Shown: positions 1 through 8,040, counted from the stretch's first letter. The stretch: 64,000 nt of DNA from Hydrogenophaga pseudoflava NBRC 102511 (GCF_001592285.1 NZ_BCWQ01000014.1:62001-126000); one strand, 5' to 3'. The notes: generated from the letters alone by a model not told the origin. Made by a program: numbers and translations.

Positions 1-2
1 TC

Positions 3-197
3 GGCAGCCTGGCGGCGGCGCTGGTGTTCATGATGCGCGGCGGCGGCCAGGGCGACGACACCGGATCCCGCCGCAAAAACCCCATGGCCAAGGCTCTGGC
101 CTTCCGCGTCGGCTTCTCCATCCTGCTGTTCGTCGTGGTGCTGCTCAGCTACTGGATGGGCTGGATCCAGCCCACCGGCCTGCCGCTTCGGGGTTGA
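3..197 (+). CDS. DUF2909 twin transmembrane protein, C-terminal part
   Basis: The 5' end lies outside the window; 64 residues are visible before the TGA. The piece shows the end of one membrane segment (SLAAALVFMM), a short basic loop (SRRKNP) and a second hydrophobic segment (AFRVGFSILLFVVVLLSYWM), ending in GWIQPTGLPLRG. This matches the two-helix DUF2909 family, whose members sit next to coxC in Burkholderiales, usually between coxC and a SURF1 gene. It converges on coxC. The molecular role is unknown; a link to cytochrome oxidase assembly is inferred from context only. Confidence 0.75.
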   Translation, partial: GSLAAALVFMMRGGGQGDDTGSRRKNPMAKALAFRVGFSILLFVVVLLSYWMGWIQPTGLPLRG

Positions 198-217
198 AGG
201 GCCGGCACACCGGGTCC

Positions 218-246
218 AAAAAAACGGCGCCTTCCGGCGCCGTTTT
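218..246. terminator. Bidirectional intrinsic terminator between DUF2909 and coxC
   Basis: A perfect 11-bp stem (AAAACGGCGCC at 221-231 and GGCGCCGTTTT at 236-246) closes a TTCC loop. It is flanked by an A-run on the left and a T-run on the right, so it can work in both directions. It lies between two convergent genes. Confidence 0.85.
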
Positions 247-278
247 CTCTGGGACGGGCGGCGAGGCCGCCCAGTGCG

Positions 279-1160
279 TCACATCCAGTACACGAGGATG
301 TAGAGGCCCAGCCAGACCACGTCCACGAAGTGCCAGTACCAGGCCGCACCTTCGAAGCCGAAATGCTTCTGGGCGGTGAAATGGCCCTTCTGCAGGCGCA
401 GGGTGATGAACAGCAGCATCAGCATGCCGACGAACACGTGGAAGCCGTGGAAGCCGGTCAGCATGAAGAAGGTCGAACCGAAGATGCCCGACGACAGCTT
501 GAGGTTCAGGTCGCCATAGGCGTGGGCGTACTCGTAGCCCTGCACGAACAGGAACACCAGACCCAGGATCACCGTCATCCACATGAAGGCGATGGTCTTG
601 CCGCGGTTGCCCGCCTGCAGGGCGTGGTGGGCGATGGTCAGCGTCACGCCAGAGGTCAGCAGCAGCGCGGTGTTGATCGTGGGCAGCCAGAACGGGCCCA
701 TGGTCTGGAACGGCTCGACGATGCCGGCCGGCGAGGCGGTGGCACCGACCTGGCGGCTCGGCCAGACGGACGTGAAGTCGGGCCACAGCAGGGCGTTCTC
801 GATGTTGCCCAGCGCTGGCACCGAGTGGGTGCGGGCCCACCACAGCGCGGTGAAGAACGCACCGAAGAACATCACTTCCGAGAAGATGAACCAGCTCATG
901 CTCCAGCGGTAGGAGAGGTCGATCTTCCGGCCGTACAGACCACCCTCGCTCTCGGTCACCGCATCACGGAACCACTGGAACAGCACCACCAGCCAGAAGG
1001 CCAGGCCAAAAGCCAGCGAATACATGCCCCAGGCGGCACCGTTGATCCACTGACCTGCACCAAGAATCACGAAGAACAGGCCGACGGCCGCCATCACCGG
1101 GTGACGGGAGGGTCCGGGGACGAAGTAATAAGGCGTCGTGCCGTGGGTTGCTGCTGACAT
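279..1160 (-). CDS. coxC: Cytochrome c oxidase subunit III
   Basis: A 293-residue integral membrane subunit of the aa3-type terminal oxidase. The sequence opens with the family hallmark YYFVPGPSRHPV (residues 11-22). It carries SEVMFFGAFFTALWWA (94-109), containing the conserved glutamate, and ends with WYWHFVDVVWLGLYILVYW, typical of the last helix. Length and helix content fit bacterial subunit III. It is the last gene of the minus-strand cox group and is followed by the terminator at 218-246. The subunit carries no redox centre; in the family it stabilises the oxidase and is thought to help proton uptake. Confidence 0.97.
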   Translation of the reverse strand: MSAATHGTTPYYFVPGPSRHPVMAAVGLFFVILGAGQWINGAAWGMYSLAFGLAFWLVVLFQWFRDAVTESEGGLYGRKIDLSYRWSMSWFIFSEVMFFGAFFTALWWARTHSVPALGNIENALLWPDFTSVWPSRQVGATASPAGIVEPFQTMGPFWLPTINTALLLTSGVTLTIAHHALQAGNRGKTIAFMWMTVILGLVFLFVQGYEYAHAYGDLNLKLSSGIFGSTFFMLTGFHGFHVFVGMLMLLFITLRLQKGHFTAQKHFGFEGAAWYWHFVDVVWLGLYILVYWM

Positions 1161-1222
1161 GCTCGCTCCTCAGTGCTTTCGCTGGTATGAATGAATAAAA
1201 CTGTTTGATTCGGATGACTGGT

Positions 1223-1432
1223 TCAGCCAGCCACCCAGTTCACGATCAGGATCAGGATGCCGACAAACGCCAGGGCCATCAACACCCCCACCACCATCAG
1301 GTGGATCGGGTTGAGGCGGGCGATGTCGCGCTGATAGTCGGCCTGGCGACGGATTCCCAGAAAGCCCCAGAGCACCGCCTTCACGGTGTCCATGACCGAG
1401 CCCTTGCGTTTGTGGACCGGGGGCGTGCTCAC
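1223..1432 (-). CDS. DUF2970 small membrane protein of the cox cluster
   Basis: A 69-residue protein. The GTG start at 1432 overlaps the ctaG stop by 4 bases (GTGA), so this start is preferred over the longer reading frame that runs back into ctaG. The N-terminal half (VLWGFLGIRRQADYQRDIAR) is typical of DUF2970. The C-terminal half is one membrane helix (HLMVVGVLMALAFVGILILI). It lies between ctaG and coxC, as in other Burkholderiales. Function is unknown; participation in oxidase assembly is inferred from its fixed position. Confidence 0.8.
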   Translation of the reverse strand: MSTPPVHKRKGSVMDTVKAVLWGFLGIRRQADYQRDIARLNPIHLMVVGVLMALAFVGILILIVNWVAG

Positions 1433-2040
1433 ACGGCCCCCTGACTGGTCACGGCCACAGACGCCGGCGCGCGACCGACCATGCCTTGCGGCGCCGCGGG
1501 CACCTTGCCGCCCACCTCGAAGAAGGTGTAGGACAGCGTGATGGTCGTCACGTCCTTGGGCAGCTTCGGATCGATCACGAAGGCCACCGGCCACTCCTTC
1601 TTCTCACCAGGCGCAAGGGTGTACTGCGTGAAGCAGAAACACTCGAGCTTGTTGAAATGGGAGGCCGCCTGCGTCGGTGCGTAGCTGGGAATAGCCTGTG
1701 CCGCCATGGTGCGGTTCTGAATGTTCTGGAACTCGTAGAGCACCGTGGTCAGCTCACCCGGATGCACCTGCAGTGTCCGGACGGCCGGCTTGAAGTGCCA
1801 GGGCCCGCGTGCGTTGACATCGAACTCCACCGTGATGGTGCGCGACCTGTCGACCTGGGTGTTGAGCACCTTGGGCTGGGCACCGGGCACCGTGCGCTCG
1901 GTCAGCGCGAGGACATTGATGCCCGTGGCTTCACAGATGGCCTTGTACAGCGGCACCAGCGCATACCCGAAGGCGAACATGCCCAGCGTGATCACGCCGA
2001 GCTTGCCCACCATCTTCAGGTTCTCTCGTTTCAGACCCAT
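1429..2040 (-). CDS. ctaG: Cytochrome c oxidase assembly protein CtaG/Cox11
   Basis: A 203-residue copper chaperone that delivers copper to the CuB site of subunit I from the periplasmic face. One N-terminal membrane anchor (LGVITLGMFAFGYALVPLYKAIC) is followed by the periplasmic immunoglobulin-like domain. The copper-binding motif is ECFCFTQYTL with its two cysteines, followed by the family signature LAPGEKKEWPVAFVIDP. The length matches the family. It overlaps the DUF2970 gene by 4 bases and follows a tiny membrane-protein gene. Confidence 0.96.
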   Translation of the reverse strand: MGLKRENLKMVGKLGVITLGMFAFGYALVPLYKAICEATGINVLALTERTVPGAQPKVLNTQVDRSRTITVEFDVNARGPWHFKPAVRTLQVHPGELTTVLYEFQNIQNRTMAAQAIPSYAPTQAASHFNKLECFCFTQYTLAPGEKKEWPVAFVIDPKLPKDVTTITLSYTFFEVGGKVPAAPQGMVGRAPASVAVTSQGAV

Positions 2041-2061
2041 CGAATGCTCTCCCGGAACGGC

Positions 2062-2175
2062 TCAGCCGCCCAGCAGCACGATCTTGCCGACGAAGCCCAG
2101 GAAGAACACCAGCGCCACCGAGGCCAGGATGAGGCCCAGGCGCTGGTTCTGTTTTTTCTGTTCGTTCGAGGTCAT
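2062..2175 (-). CDS. Cytochrome oxidase small assembly protein (37 aa)
   Basis: A short gene that is easy to miss: 37 codons from ATG at 2175 to TGA at 2062. The protein starts MTSNEQKKQNQRLGL, a polar basic N-terminus, followed by one membrane helix (ILASVALVFFLGFVGKIVLL). It fills the gap between coxA and ctaG, where Burkholderiales genomes regularly encode a one-helix protein annotated as a cytochrome oxidase small assembly protein. Its size, topology and position are seen directly; the assembly role rests on that family label. Confidence 0.8.
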   Translation of the reverse strand: MTSNEQKKQNQRLGLILASVALVFFLGFVGKIVLLGG

Positions 2176-2183
2176 GGACGTGC

Positions 2184-3803
2184 TCAGCCGATCACCTTGG
2201 TGGCGGTGGCGTCCAGCTTTGGCGGGTTTTCAAAGGTGTGGAAAGGCGCCGGGGACGGCACTTCCCACTCCAGGCCTTCGGCGCCATCCCAGGGCTTCTG
2301 AACCGCCTTGGGGCCGACGCCGCGCATCGCGGGGACGATCACGAACAGGAAGAAGTACACCTGAGCCAGACCGAAGGCGAAAGCACCGACAGAGGCGATG
2401 GCGTTGAAGTCGGCGAACTGCATCGGGTAGTCGGCGTAGCGACGCGGCATGCCGGCCAGACCCAGGAAGTGCATCGGGAAGAAGGTGATATTGAAGGAGA
2501 TCATCGACCACCAGAAGTGCAGCTTGCCACGGCCTTCGCTGTACATCACACCGGTCCACTTGGGCAACCAGTAGTAGATGCCAGCGAACATGGCGAACAG
2601 CGAACCGGCCACCAGCACATAGTGGAAGTGGGCCACCACGTAGTAGGTGTCCTGGAAGTTGATATCGATCGGCGCCATCGACAGGATCAGGCCGGTGAAA
2701 CCGCCGATGGTGAACACGAAGATGAAGCCGACAGCCCACAGCATGGGCGTCTCGAAGGTCATCGAGCCCTTCCACATGGTCGCGATCCAGTTGAAGATCT
2801 TCACGCCCGTGGGCACGGCGATCAGCATGGTGCTGTACATGAAGAACAGCTGACCCGTCACCGGCATGCCGGTGGTGAACATGTGGTGGGCCCACACGAC
2901 GAAGGACAGGATGGCGATGGAGCCGGTGGCGTACACCATGGAGGCGTAGCCAAACAGCTTCTTGCGCGCGAAGGCGGGCACGACCTGGCTCACGATGCCG
3001 AAGGCCGGCAGGATCATGATGTAGACCTCCGGATGGCCGAAGAACCAGAAGATGTGCTGGTACATCACCGGGTCACCGCCGCCGGCGGGGTTGAAGAAAC
3101 TGGTGCCAAAGTGGCGGTCGGTCAGCGTCATGGTGATGGCGCCGGCCAGCACGGGCATCACGGCGATCAGCAGGTAGGCGGTGATCAGCCAGGTCCAGCA
3201 GAACATGGGCATCTTCATCAGCGTCATGCCGGGAGCGCGCATGTTCAGGATGGTCACGATGATGTTGATCGAGCCCATGATGGACGAGGCACCCAGGATG
3301 TGCATGGCGAAGATGCCGGCATCCATCGAGGGCCCCATCTGCAGGGTCAGCGGCGCGTAGAGCGTCCAGCCGGCGGCCGGGGCGCCGCCGGGCATGAAGA
3401 ACGAGGCCACCAGCATGATCGCTGCCGGGATCATCAGCCAGAAGCTGAAGTTGTTCATGCGCGCGAACGCCATGTCGGACGCGCCGATCTGCAGCGGGAT
3501 CATCCAGTTCGCGAAGCCCACGAAGGCCGGCATGATGGCGCCGAACACCATGATGAGGCCGTGCATGGTGGTGAGCTGGTTGAACAGCTCGGGATTGACC
3601 AGCTGCAGGCCGGGCTGGAACAGTTCGGCGCGGATCAGCAGGGCCAGCACACCACCCACCATGAGCATGGTGAAGGCGAACAGCAGGTACAGCGTGCCAA
3701 TGTCCTTGTGGTTGGTCGCGTAGACCCAACGGCGCCAGCCGGCGGGGGCGTGATGATCGTGGTCGTGCGCGTGAGCGTCGTGGGGATCCAGTACTGCACT
3801 CAT
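2184..3803 (-). CDS. coxA: Cytochrome c oxidase subunit I
   Basis: A 539-residue catalytic subunit that reduces oxygen to water and pumps protons. All metal ligands are visible: His81 (TMHGLIM) and His394 for low-spin haem a; His392 (HFHYV, 392-396) for haem a3; and His257, His306 and His307 for CuB. Tyr261 in GHPEVY is the residue cross-linked to the CuB histidine. The His-rich N-terminus (HDAHAHDHDHH) is an acidic/histidine tail before the first helix. It lies 40 bases downstream of coxB. Confidence 0.98.
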   Translation of the reverse strand: MSAVLDPHDAHAHDHDHHAPAGWRRWVYATNHKDIGTLYLLFAFTMLMVGGVLALLIRAELFQPGLQLVNPELFNQLTTMHGLIMVFGAIMPAFVGFANWMIPLQIGASDMAFARMNNFSFWLMIPAAIMLVASFFMPGGAPAAGWTLYAPLTLQMGPSMDAGIFAMHILGASSIMGSINIIVTILNMRAPGMTLMKMPMFCWTWLITAYLLIAVMPVLAGAITMTLTDRHFGTSFFNPAGGGDPVMYQHIFWFFGHPEVYIMILPAFGIVSQVVPAFARKKLFGYASMVYATGSIAILSFVVWAHHMFTTGMPVTGQLFFMYSTMLIAVPTGVKIFNWIATMWKGSMTFETPMLWAVGFIFVFTIGGFTGLILSMAPIDINFQDTYYVVAHFHYVLVAGSLFAMFAGIYYWLPKWTGVMYSEGRGKLHFWWSMISFNITFFPMHFLGLAGMPRRYADYPMQFADFNAIASVGAFAFGLAQVYFFLFVIVPAMRGVGPKAVQKPWDGAEGLEWEVPSPAPFHTFENPPKLDATATKVIG

Positions 3804-3843
3804 GTTCTAGTCCTTGAGAATTTCAATCTGTTCTGGGTCCGCG

Positions 3844-5049
3844 TCACTTGCGGGCCGCGACGATGTCGGCGGGCTGCACGATCTGCTCGGTCTTGTTGGA
3901 CCAGCTGTTCTTGGTGTAAGTGATCACCGCGGCGATCTCGGTGTCGGACAGCTGCTTCCAGGCAGGCATGGCACCGTTGTTGACACCATTGAGCAGAACA
4001 GCGATCTGCTTGGATTTGTCAGCGTCCAGCACGATGGGGGATGCATCGAGCGCCTTGATCGGACCGGCGCCCTTGCCATTGGCCTGGTGGCAGGCTGCGC
4101 AGTTGGCGGCATAGACCGACTCGCCGCGCTTGACCAGGTCGGCCAGGTTCCAGACCTTGGAGGGATCGTCTGCAGCAGCAGCCATCTTTTTCTTCTCGCC
4201 CTCGACCCACTGGGTGTACTCCTCGGCGGACACCACCTTGACGTGGATCGGCATGTAGGCGTGCTCCTTACCGCACAGCTCGGCGCACTGGCCATAGAAG
4301 TCGCCGGTCTTCTCGGCACGGAACCAGGTGTCGCGCACGAAGCCCGGAATGGCGTCCTGCTTGATGCCGAAAGCCGGCACCATGAAGGCGTGGATCACGT
4401 CGTTGGCGGTGGTGATGATGCGGACCTTCTTGCCCACGGGCACCACGAGCGGGTTGTCCACCTTCAGCAGGTAGTCGTCCGTGGCGGGCGGCTTGCCGCT
4501 GTTGGACATTTCACGGTGGCTGTTGTCCAGGGTGGAGAGGAAGCCGATGCCCTCGCCTTCACCCTTGATGTAGTCGTAGCCCCACTTCCACTGCATGCCC
4601 GTGACTTTGATGGTCAGGTCGCTGTTGGTGGTGTCCTTCTGGGCCACCAGCACCTTGGTGGCCGGCAGGGCCATGCCGATCACGATCAGCAGCGGCACGA
4701 TGGTCCAGCCCAGCTCGACCCAGATCGGCTCGGGCAGCTCCTGCGACTTGTGCCCCACCGACTTCCGGTGCTTGAGGATGGAATAGAACATCACCCCGAA
4801 CACCACCACGAAGATGACCGAGCAGATGGCCATCATGAACCAGTGCAGCCAGTGCTGCTCTTCTGCGATCTTGGTGGCAGGCGGTGCAAAGTTGAGCTGG
4901 TTGACCGCCGGACCACCGGGCAAGTCGTTCACCGCATGGGCCGCCTCGGCCAGCCAGACCGAGGAGCCCAGAATCCAGGCAGAAGTCGTCGCACGCAGGC
5001 CACCGGAACGCTGGCGCAGGAAATCACCCATCTGTCTTGTCGTACTCAC
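3844..5049 (-). CDS. coxB: Cytochrome c oxidase subunit II with fused cytochrome c domain (caa3-like layout)
   Basis: A 401-residue electron-entry subunit. A signal-like N-terminus ends near EAAHA (about residue 39). Two membrane helices follow (about 67-92 and 112-130). The CuA site is complete: His220, Cys255, Glu257, Cys259, His263 and Met266. A C-terminal cytochrome c domain carries NCAACH (haem cysteines 317 and 320, His321) with Met361 as the likely sixth ligand. The GTG start at 5049 has GAGG 8 bases upstream; an in-frame ATG at 5031 is the alternative. First gene of the cox group, behind an FNR-type box. Confidence 0.97.
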   Translation of the reverse strand: MSTTRQMGDFLRQRSGGLRATTSAWILGSSVWLAEAAHAVNDLPGGPAVNQLNFAPPATKIAEEQHWLHWFMMAICSVIFVVVFGVMFYSILKHRKSVGHKSQELPEPIWVELGWTIVPLLIVIGMALPATKVLVAQKDTTNSDLTIKVTGMQWKWGYDYIKGEGEGIGFLSTLDNSHREMSNSGKPPATDDYLLKVDNPLVVPVGKKVRIITTANDVIHAFMVPAFGIKQDAIPGFVRDTWFRAEKTGDFYGQCAELCGKEHAYMPIHVKVVSAEEYTQWVEGEKKKMAAAADDPSKVWNLADLVKRGESVYAANCAACHQANGKGAGPIKALDASPIVLDADKSKQIAVLLNGVNNGAMPAWKQLSDTEIAAVITYTKNSWSNKTEQIVQPADIVAARK

Positions 5050-5062
5050 GTTGAACGCCTCA

Positions 5063-5091
5063 AATATAAGTATTGATTTATATCAATCCAA
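5063..5091 (-). promoter_or_regulatory. Candidate coxB promoter
   Basis: Reading the minus strand, TTGGAT (5091-5086) and TATATT (5068-5063) lie 17 bases apart, a normal sigma-70 layout, and they flank the FNR-type box. Transcription would begin close to 5056, only a few bases before the GTG start. The GAGG ribosome site at 5058-5061 would then be lost, so the real start site could be further upstream, or the ATG at 5031 could be used. Confidence 0.4.
5073..5086 (-). promoter_or_regulatory. FNR/Anr-type box before coxB
   Basis: A perfect TTGAT-N4-ATCAA dyad (TTGATTTATATCAA on the plus strand). Its centre is 30.5 bases before the coxB start codon. It lies inside the spacer of the candidate promoter, a position where an FNR-family protein would normally block RNA polymerase. 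Confidence 0.75.
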
Positions 5092-5119
5092 TTAGACCAA
5101 AAACACCCTGAACGCCCTC

Positions 5120-5605
5120 TCAGGGAATACCCACACCAGCTTCTTGCCCCCTCAGTGCACGCCTGATTTCCCGGGCCAGCACCGGCCGCAAATCGGCCCT
5201 CACATACCGCCCGACTTCCGCCGAACGCCCTCCGCCCCGCACCGACACCAGCGAACAGTGGCCGGACGGACCCTCCACGCGAATGGCATGGCCCGCAAAC
5301 TCAATACGCGACAACCGGCCGGCGTTCTCCCGCTCCACCACCAGCCGACCACAGCTCACACAGATGTGCTCACCGTCGGTCGCATGCCGGGCGTAGACCA
5401 GAAACGCCACGCCAACCGCCACCAGCTCCACCAAGGAGAATGGCAAAACCATCCAGGCGCCGTGGGTCCAGAAGAACCCAGCCACCACCAGGGACAGCGC
5501 ACTAAACAGCGCGTATATGGACCCCAGTTGCCGTGGCGTAACCGAACAGTTGCTCCTCAGTACCCAGTGAGTCCCGTCCGCGGTGACGCTTGCGAGGCGA
5601 TACAT
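5120..5605 (-). CDS. DUF2244 membrane protein
   Basis: A 161-residue protein from ATG at 5605; another ATG 18 bases upstream is less likely. The family pattern is clear: WVLRSNCSVTPRQLGSIYA, two adjacent membrane helices separated by HGAWMVLPFSLVE, then YARHATDGEHI. The C-terminal half is a soluble domain rich in arginine. DUF2244 genes are often found beside cox operons in proteobacteria, as here, but no molecular function is established. An FNR-like box lies about 86 bases upstream. Confidence 0.85.
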   Translation of the reverse strand: MYRLASVTADGTHWVLRSNCSVTPRQLGSIYALFSALSLVVAGFFWTHGAWMVLPFSLVELVAVGVAFLVYARHATDGEHICVSCGRLVVERENAGRLSRIEFAGHAIRVEGPSGHCSLVSVRGGGRSAEVGRYVRADLRPVLAREIRRALRGQEAGVGIP

Positions 5606-5684
5606 GTTGTGTCTCCGACACAACCGGATGCGCCGGGAGCGTCCGACATGGGATTACGCCTGCCGAAGATTCGGCGTGCGGAGT

Positions 5685-5698
5685 TTGATTTATGTCAA
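5685..5698 (-). promoter_or_regulatory. FNR/Anr-like box before the DUF2244 gene
   Basis: TTGATTTATGTCAA: an FNR-type dyad with one mismatch in one half-site. Its plus-strand sequence shares the first nine bases and ends in the same TCAA as the box before coxB. Its centre is about 86 bases before the start codon, so activation from near -41 would give a leader of about 45 bases. On the minus strand the box starts with TTGACA, which could also serve as a -35 element. Confidence 0.55.
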
Positions 5699-5762
5699 TT
5701 GTAGCGACCAGAAACCGCCCACCGCCCGCTGTACGGCATCTGGGGCGCGCCCTGGTAGCAGA

Positions 5763-6668
5763 TCAGCCGCGCCGTTTTCGCAGCATGGCCCGCATCTCGT
5801 CCACCGAGACCGACTGGCTGTCCCCGGCCTGGGGTCGGGGCGCCGACTTGAACGCGTGCCCATAGTTGATCTCGAACCCCAGGGTCAGGCGCCCATGACC
5901 GTCGCGCGGCCCGTGCTGCTCGATGGCGGACTCGATGCGCGCGCGCCACCCGCGCCCCCGCAGCCCAGGAAACCGAGCCGCTCCCAGGTTGCGGCCAAAG
6001 CTGCGCAACTCGTCCAGCATGGCCGCCGCACTGCTGTAGGTCAGCGTGATGCGCTCCATGTCCATCACGGGCTCGGCGAAGCCCGCCTGCACCAGCATGT
6101 CACCCCAGTCGTGCATGTCGGTGAAGCTGTGGGCGGGTGATGGCCAGCCCTGGCCCTGGTAAATGCCCCGCAGCTCGCTCAGGCTGTCGGGTCCCAGGCA
6201 GGAGAACATCAGAAATCCGCCGACATCGATGTGCCCGTGCCAGCGACGCAGCAGGGCCTGGGGGCGGGGCTCCTGGTGCAGCACCATATTGGCCCACAGC
6301 ATCGCCACCCGGGTGTCTGCGGTGGCCACAGCGGGTGCGCTGGACTTGCCCCAGCCCAGGAGCGACCGGAGCGACCGGCCGGCCCCGCCCTGCAAGCGCT
6401 CGGTCACGCGCAGGTCCTCCGCAAACACCAGGCAGCGGGCATTCGGCAATCGCGCAGCCAGGCTGCGATGCGCCTCCAGTCCGCCCATCAACGGCTCCCA
6501 GTGCAACCAGCTGGCCGGCTGCTCCCGGAACCACTGAAGGCGGTCAATCATGCGCCGGGCCACCTCCTCGTGCAGCCAGGGGCTGGCCGCATGCGAGCGA
6601 AGCAGCCAGCGCCGCGCTGCGACGGGATCAAGCCCGGGTACGGGCGATTCTTCGGTGGGGTGGGTCAC
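5763..6668 (-). CDS. BioC-like methyltransferase domain protein
   Basis: About 301 residues from GTG at 6668; this start avoids the long artificial extension across comF. It resembles the biotin-pathway malonyl-ACP methyltransferase BioC in its C-terminal half: SFTDMHDWGDMLVQAGFAEPVMDME followed by ITLTY and MLDELRSFGRN is the pattern seen in Burkholderiales BioC-like proteins. The N-terminal SAM-binding loop is degenerate (WEPLMGGLEAH where a D/E-x-G-x-G-x-G is expected), so catalytic activity is uncertain. It is divergent from comF. BioC is the best family call, but its true substrate is unproven. Confidence 0.7.
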   Translation of the reverse strand: MTHPTEESPVPGLDPVAARRWLLRSHAASPWLHEEVARRMIDRLQWFREQPASWLHWEPLMGGLEAHRSLAARLPNARCLVFAEDLRVTERLQGGAGRSLRSLLGWGKSSAPAVATADTRVAMLWANMVLHQEPRPQALLRRWHGHIDVGGFLMFSCLGPDSLSELRGIYQGQGWPSPAHSFTDMHDWGDMLVQAGFAEPVMDMERITLTYSSAAAMLDELRSFGRNLGAARFPGLRGRGWRARIESAIEQHGPRDGHGRLTLGFEINYGHAFKSAPRPQAGDSQSVSVDEMRAMLRKRRG

Positions 6669-6713
6669 AGAGGTCTGTTGACAGGGGTGGCGGCCGGCTG
6701 GCGAAGGCGCGCC

Positions 6714-6721
6714 AGTATATT
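6714..6721. promoter_or_regulatory. Shared -10-like element between bioC-like gene and comF
   Basis: AGTATATT reads TATATT rightward, 7 bases before the comF ATG, and TATACT leftward, before the bioC-like gene. No good -35 element is seen for either direction. If the rightward element is used, comF would be transcribed with almost no leader. Confidence 0.25.
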
Positions 6722-6728
6722 GGCCCGC

Positions 6729-7472
6729 ATGGGAGTTCTGACCGCTTTGCTGCACCGGATACCCGGGCTGCCCTCCATCTGCCAGGTCTGCGGCAGCTGG
6801 CCGGCAGCGCCGATCTGCCCGGCGTGTTGCCAGCGCCATGCGCCGCCCCTCGGTCGCTGCCAGCGCTGCGCCAGGCCGCTGCCTGACGATGCTGCGCTGT
6901 GTGGCGAATGCCTGACGGCCACAGGGCCATCCCCCGTGCAGAGGTGCCTGACCGCCGTGGACTACCGGTTCCCGTGGAACGGGTTTATTGGCCGGTTCAA
7001 GTTTCGCAACGAACCGGGCTGGGCCGGCCCGCTCGGGGACCTGATGGTGCAATCCGCCTCCAGGCAGGACTTCCTTGCGCCCGACATGTTGCTGGTGCCG
7101 GTGCCCGTGACACCAGCGCGACTGGCCGAGCGGGGCTACAACCAGGCTTGGGAGCTGTGCCGAGTAATCGGTCGGCGCACCGGCCTCCAGACCATGGCGG
7201 AGGCCTTGGTGCGCCTGGGTGACACGTCGGACCAGCACCGCCTCACGCGCGCGCAGCGACTGGTCAATCTGCGAGGCGCATTCGTGGTCCACCCCCTCGT
7301 GGTATCAAGGCTGGCAGAAAAGCGGGTGGTCCTTGTTGACGACGTGCGCACCACGGGCGCTACCTTGCATCATGCAGGACTGGCGCTTCGCCATGCCGGC
7401 GCCACCGAGGTTCGGGCCCTGGTTTTGGCGCGAACGCCACAGGCGGCACAAGACGGGGAGACTGGTCGATGA
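6729..7472 (+). CDS. comF: ComF family phosphoribosyltransferase-like protein
   Basis: A 247-residue protein. The N-terminus carries a four-cysteine zinc ribbon with paired CxxC motifs (CQVC, CPAC, CQRC, CGEC). The C-terminal half is a type I phosphoribosyltransferase fold with ERGYNQAWEL and the PRPP loop VVLVDDVRTTGATLHHA (about residues 197-213). ComF/GntX proteins take part in natural transformation in competent species; the biochemical role is still unclear. The ATG at 6729 lies only 60 bases from the divergent bioC-like start. Confidence 0.88.
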   Translation: MGVLTALLHRIPGLPSICQVCGSWPAAPICPACCQRHAPPLGRCQRCARPLPDDAALCGECLTATGPSPVQRCLTAVDYRFPWNGFIGRFKFRNEPGWAGPLGDLMVQSASRQDFLAPDMLLVPVPVTPARLAERGYNQAWELCRVIGRRTGLQTMAEALVRLGDTSDQHRLTRAQRLVNLRGAFVVHPLVVSRLAEKRVVLVDDVRTTGATLHHAGLALRHAGATEVRALVLARTPQAAQDGETGR

Positions 7473-7566
7473 CACCGCTCCATATGCGCTTATGATCGCG
7501 CCCACCAAGGGGGTAGAAGACAAGGCCGGCCCACCGGTCACCGCGTTGAAGGCAGCGCCTCGCCCC

Positions 7567-8040
7567 ATGTTCCACGTTGTCCTGGTCACACCGCAGATCC
7601 CGCCCAACACGGGCAATGTGATCCGCCTGTGCGCCAACACGGGATGCCATCTGCATCTGATCGAGCCCCTGGGTTTCTCGATGGACGACAAGCAGATGCG
7701 CCGGGCCGGACTGGACTATCACGAATACGCCAGTGTCCAGCGCCACCCCTCATGGACACAGTTCCTCGACACCGCCCAACCGGTTCGCGAGCGCATGTTC
7801 GCCCTCACCACCCGGGGACAGGGCCAGGCCTATGCCCAGCGCTTCATGCCCGGCGACTGGCTGGTCTTCGGCTGCGAGACCGAGGGGCTGCCAACCAGCG
7901 TGCGCGAGCACTTCGCCGCAGAACGGCAGTTGCGGCTTCCCATGCTGGAAGGCCAACGCAGCCTCAATCTTTCCAACGCCGTGGCGGTGCTTGTTTACGA
8001 AGCGTGGCGCCAACAGGGATTCGGAGCAAGAAAACCGTGA
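7567..8040 (+). CDS. trmL: tRNA (cytidine(34)-2'-O)-methyltransferase TrmL
   Basis: A 157-residue SPOUT methyltransferase that methylates the wobble nucleotide of certain leucine tRNAs. The N-terminus has LVTPQIPPNTGNVIRLCANTG, and the middle has LVFGCETEGLP. The trefoil-knot SAM site ends with LRLPMLEGQRSLNLSNAVAV. Length and motifs match TrmL closely. The ATG at 7567 is chosen because the longer frame upstream only overlaps comF in another frame. Confidence 0.95.
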   Translation: MFHVVLVTPQIPPNTGNVIRLCANTGCHLHLIEPLGFSMDDKQMRRAGLDYHEYASVQRHPSWTQFLDTAQPVRERMFALTTRGQGQAYAQRFMPGDWLVFGCETEGLPTSVREHFAAERQLRLPMLEGQRSLNLSNAVAVLVYEAWRQQGFGARKP

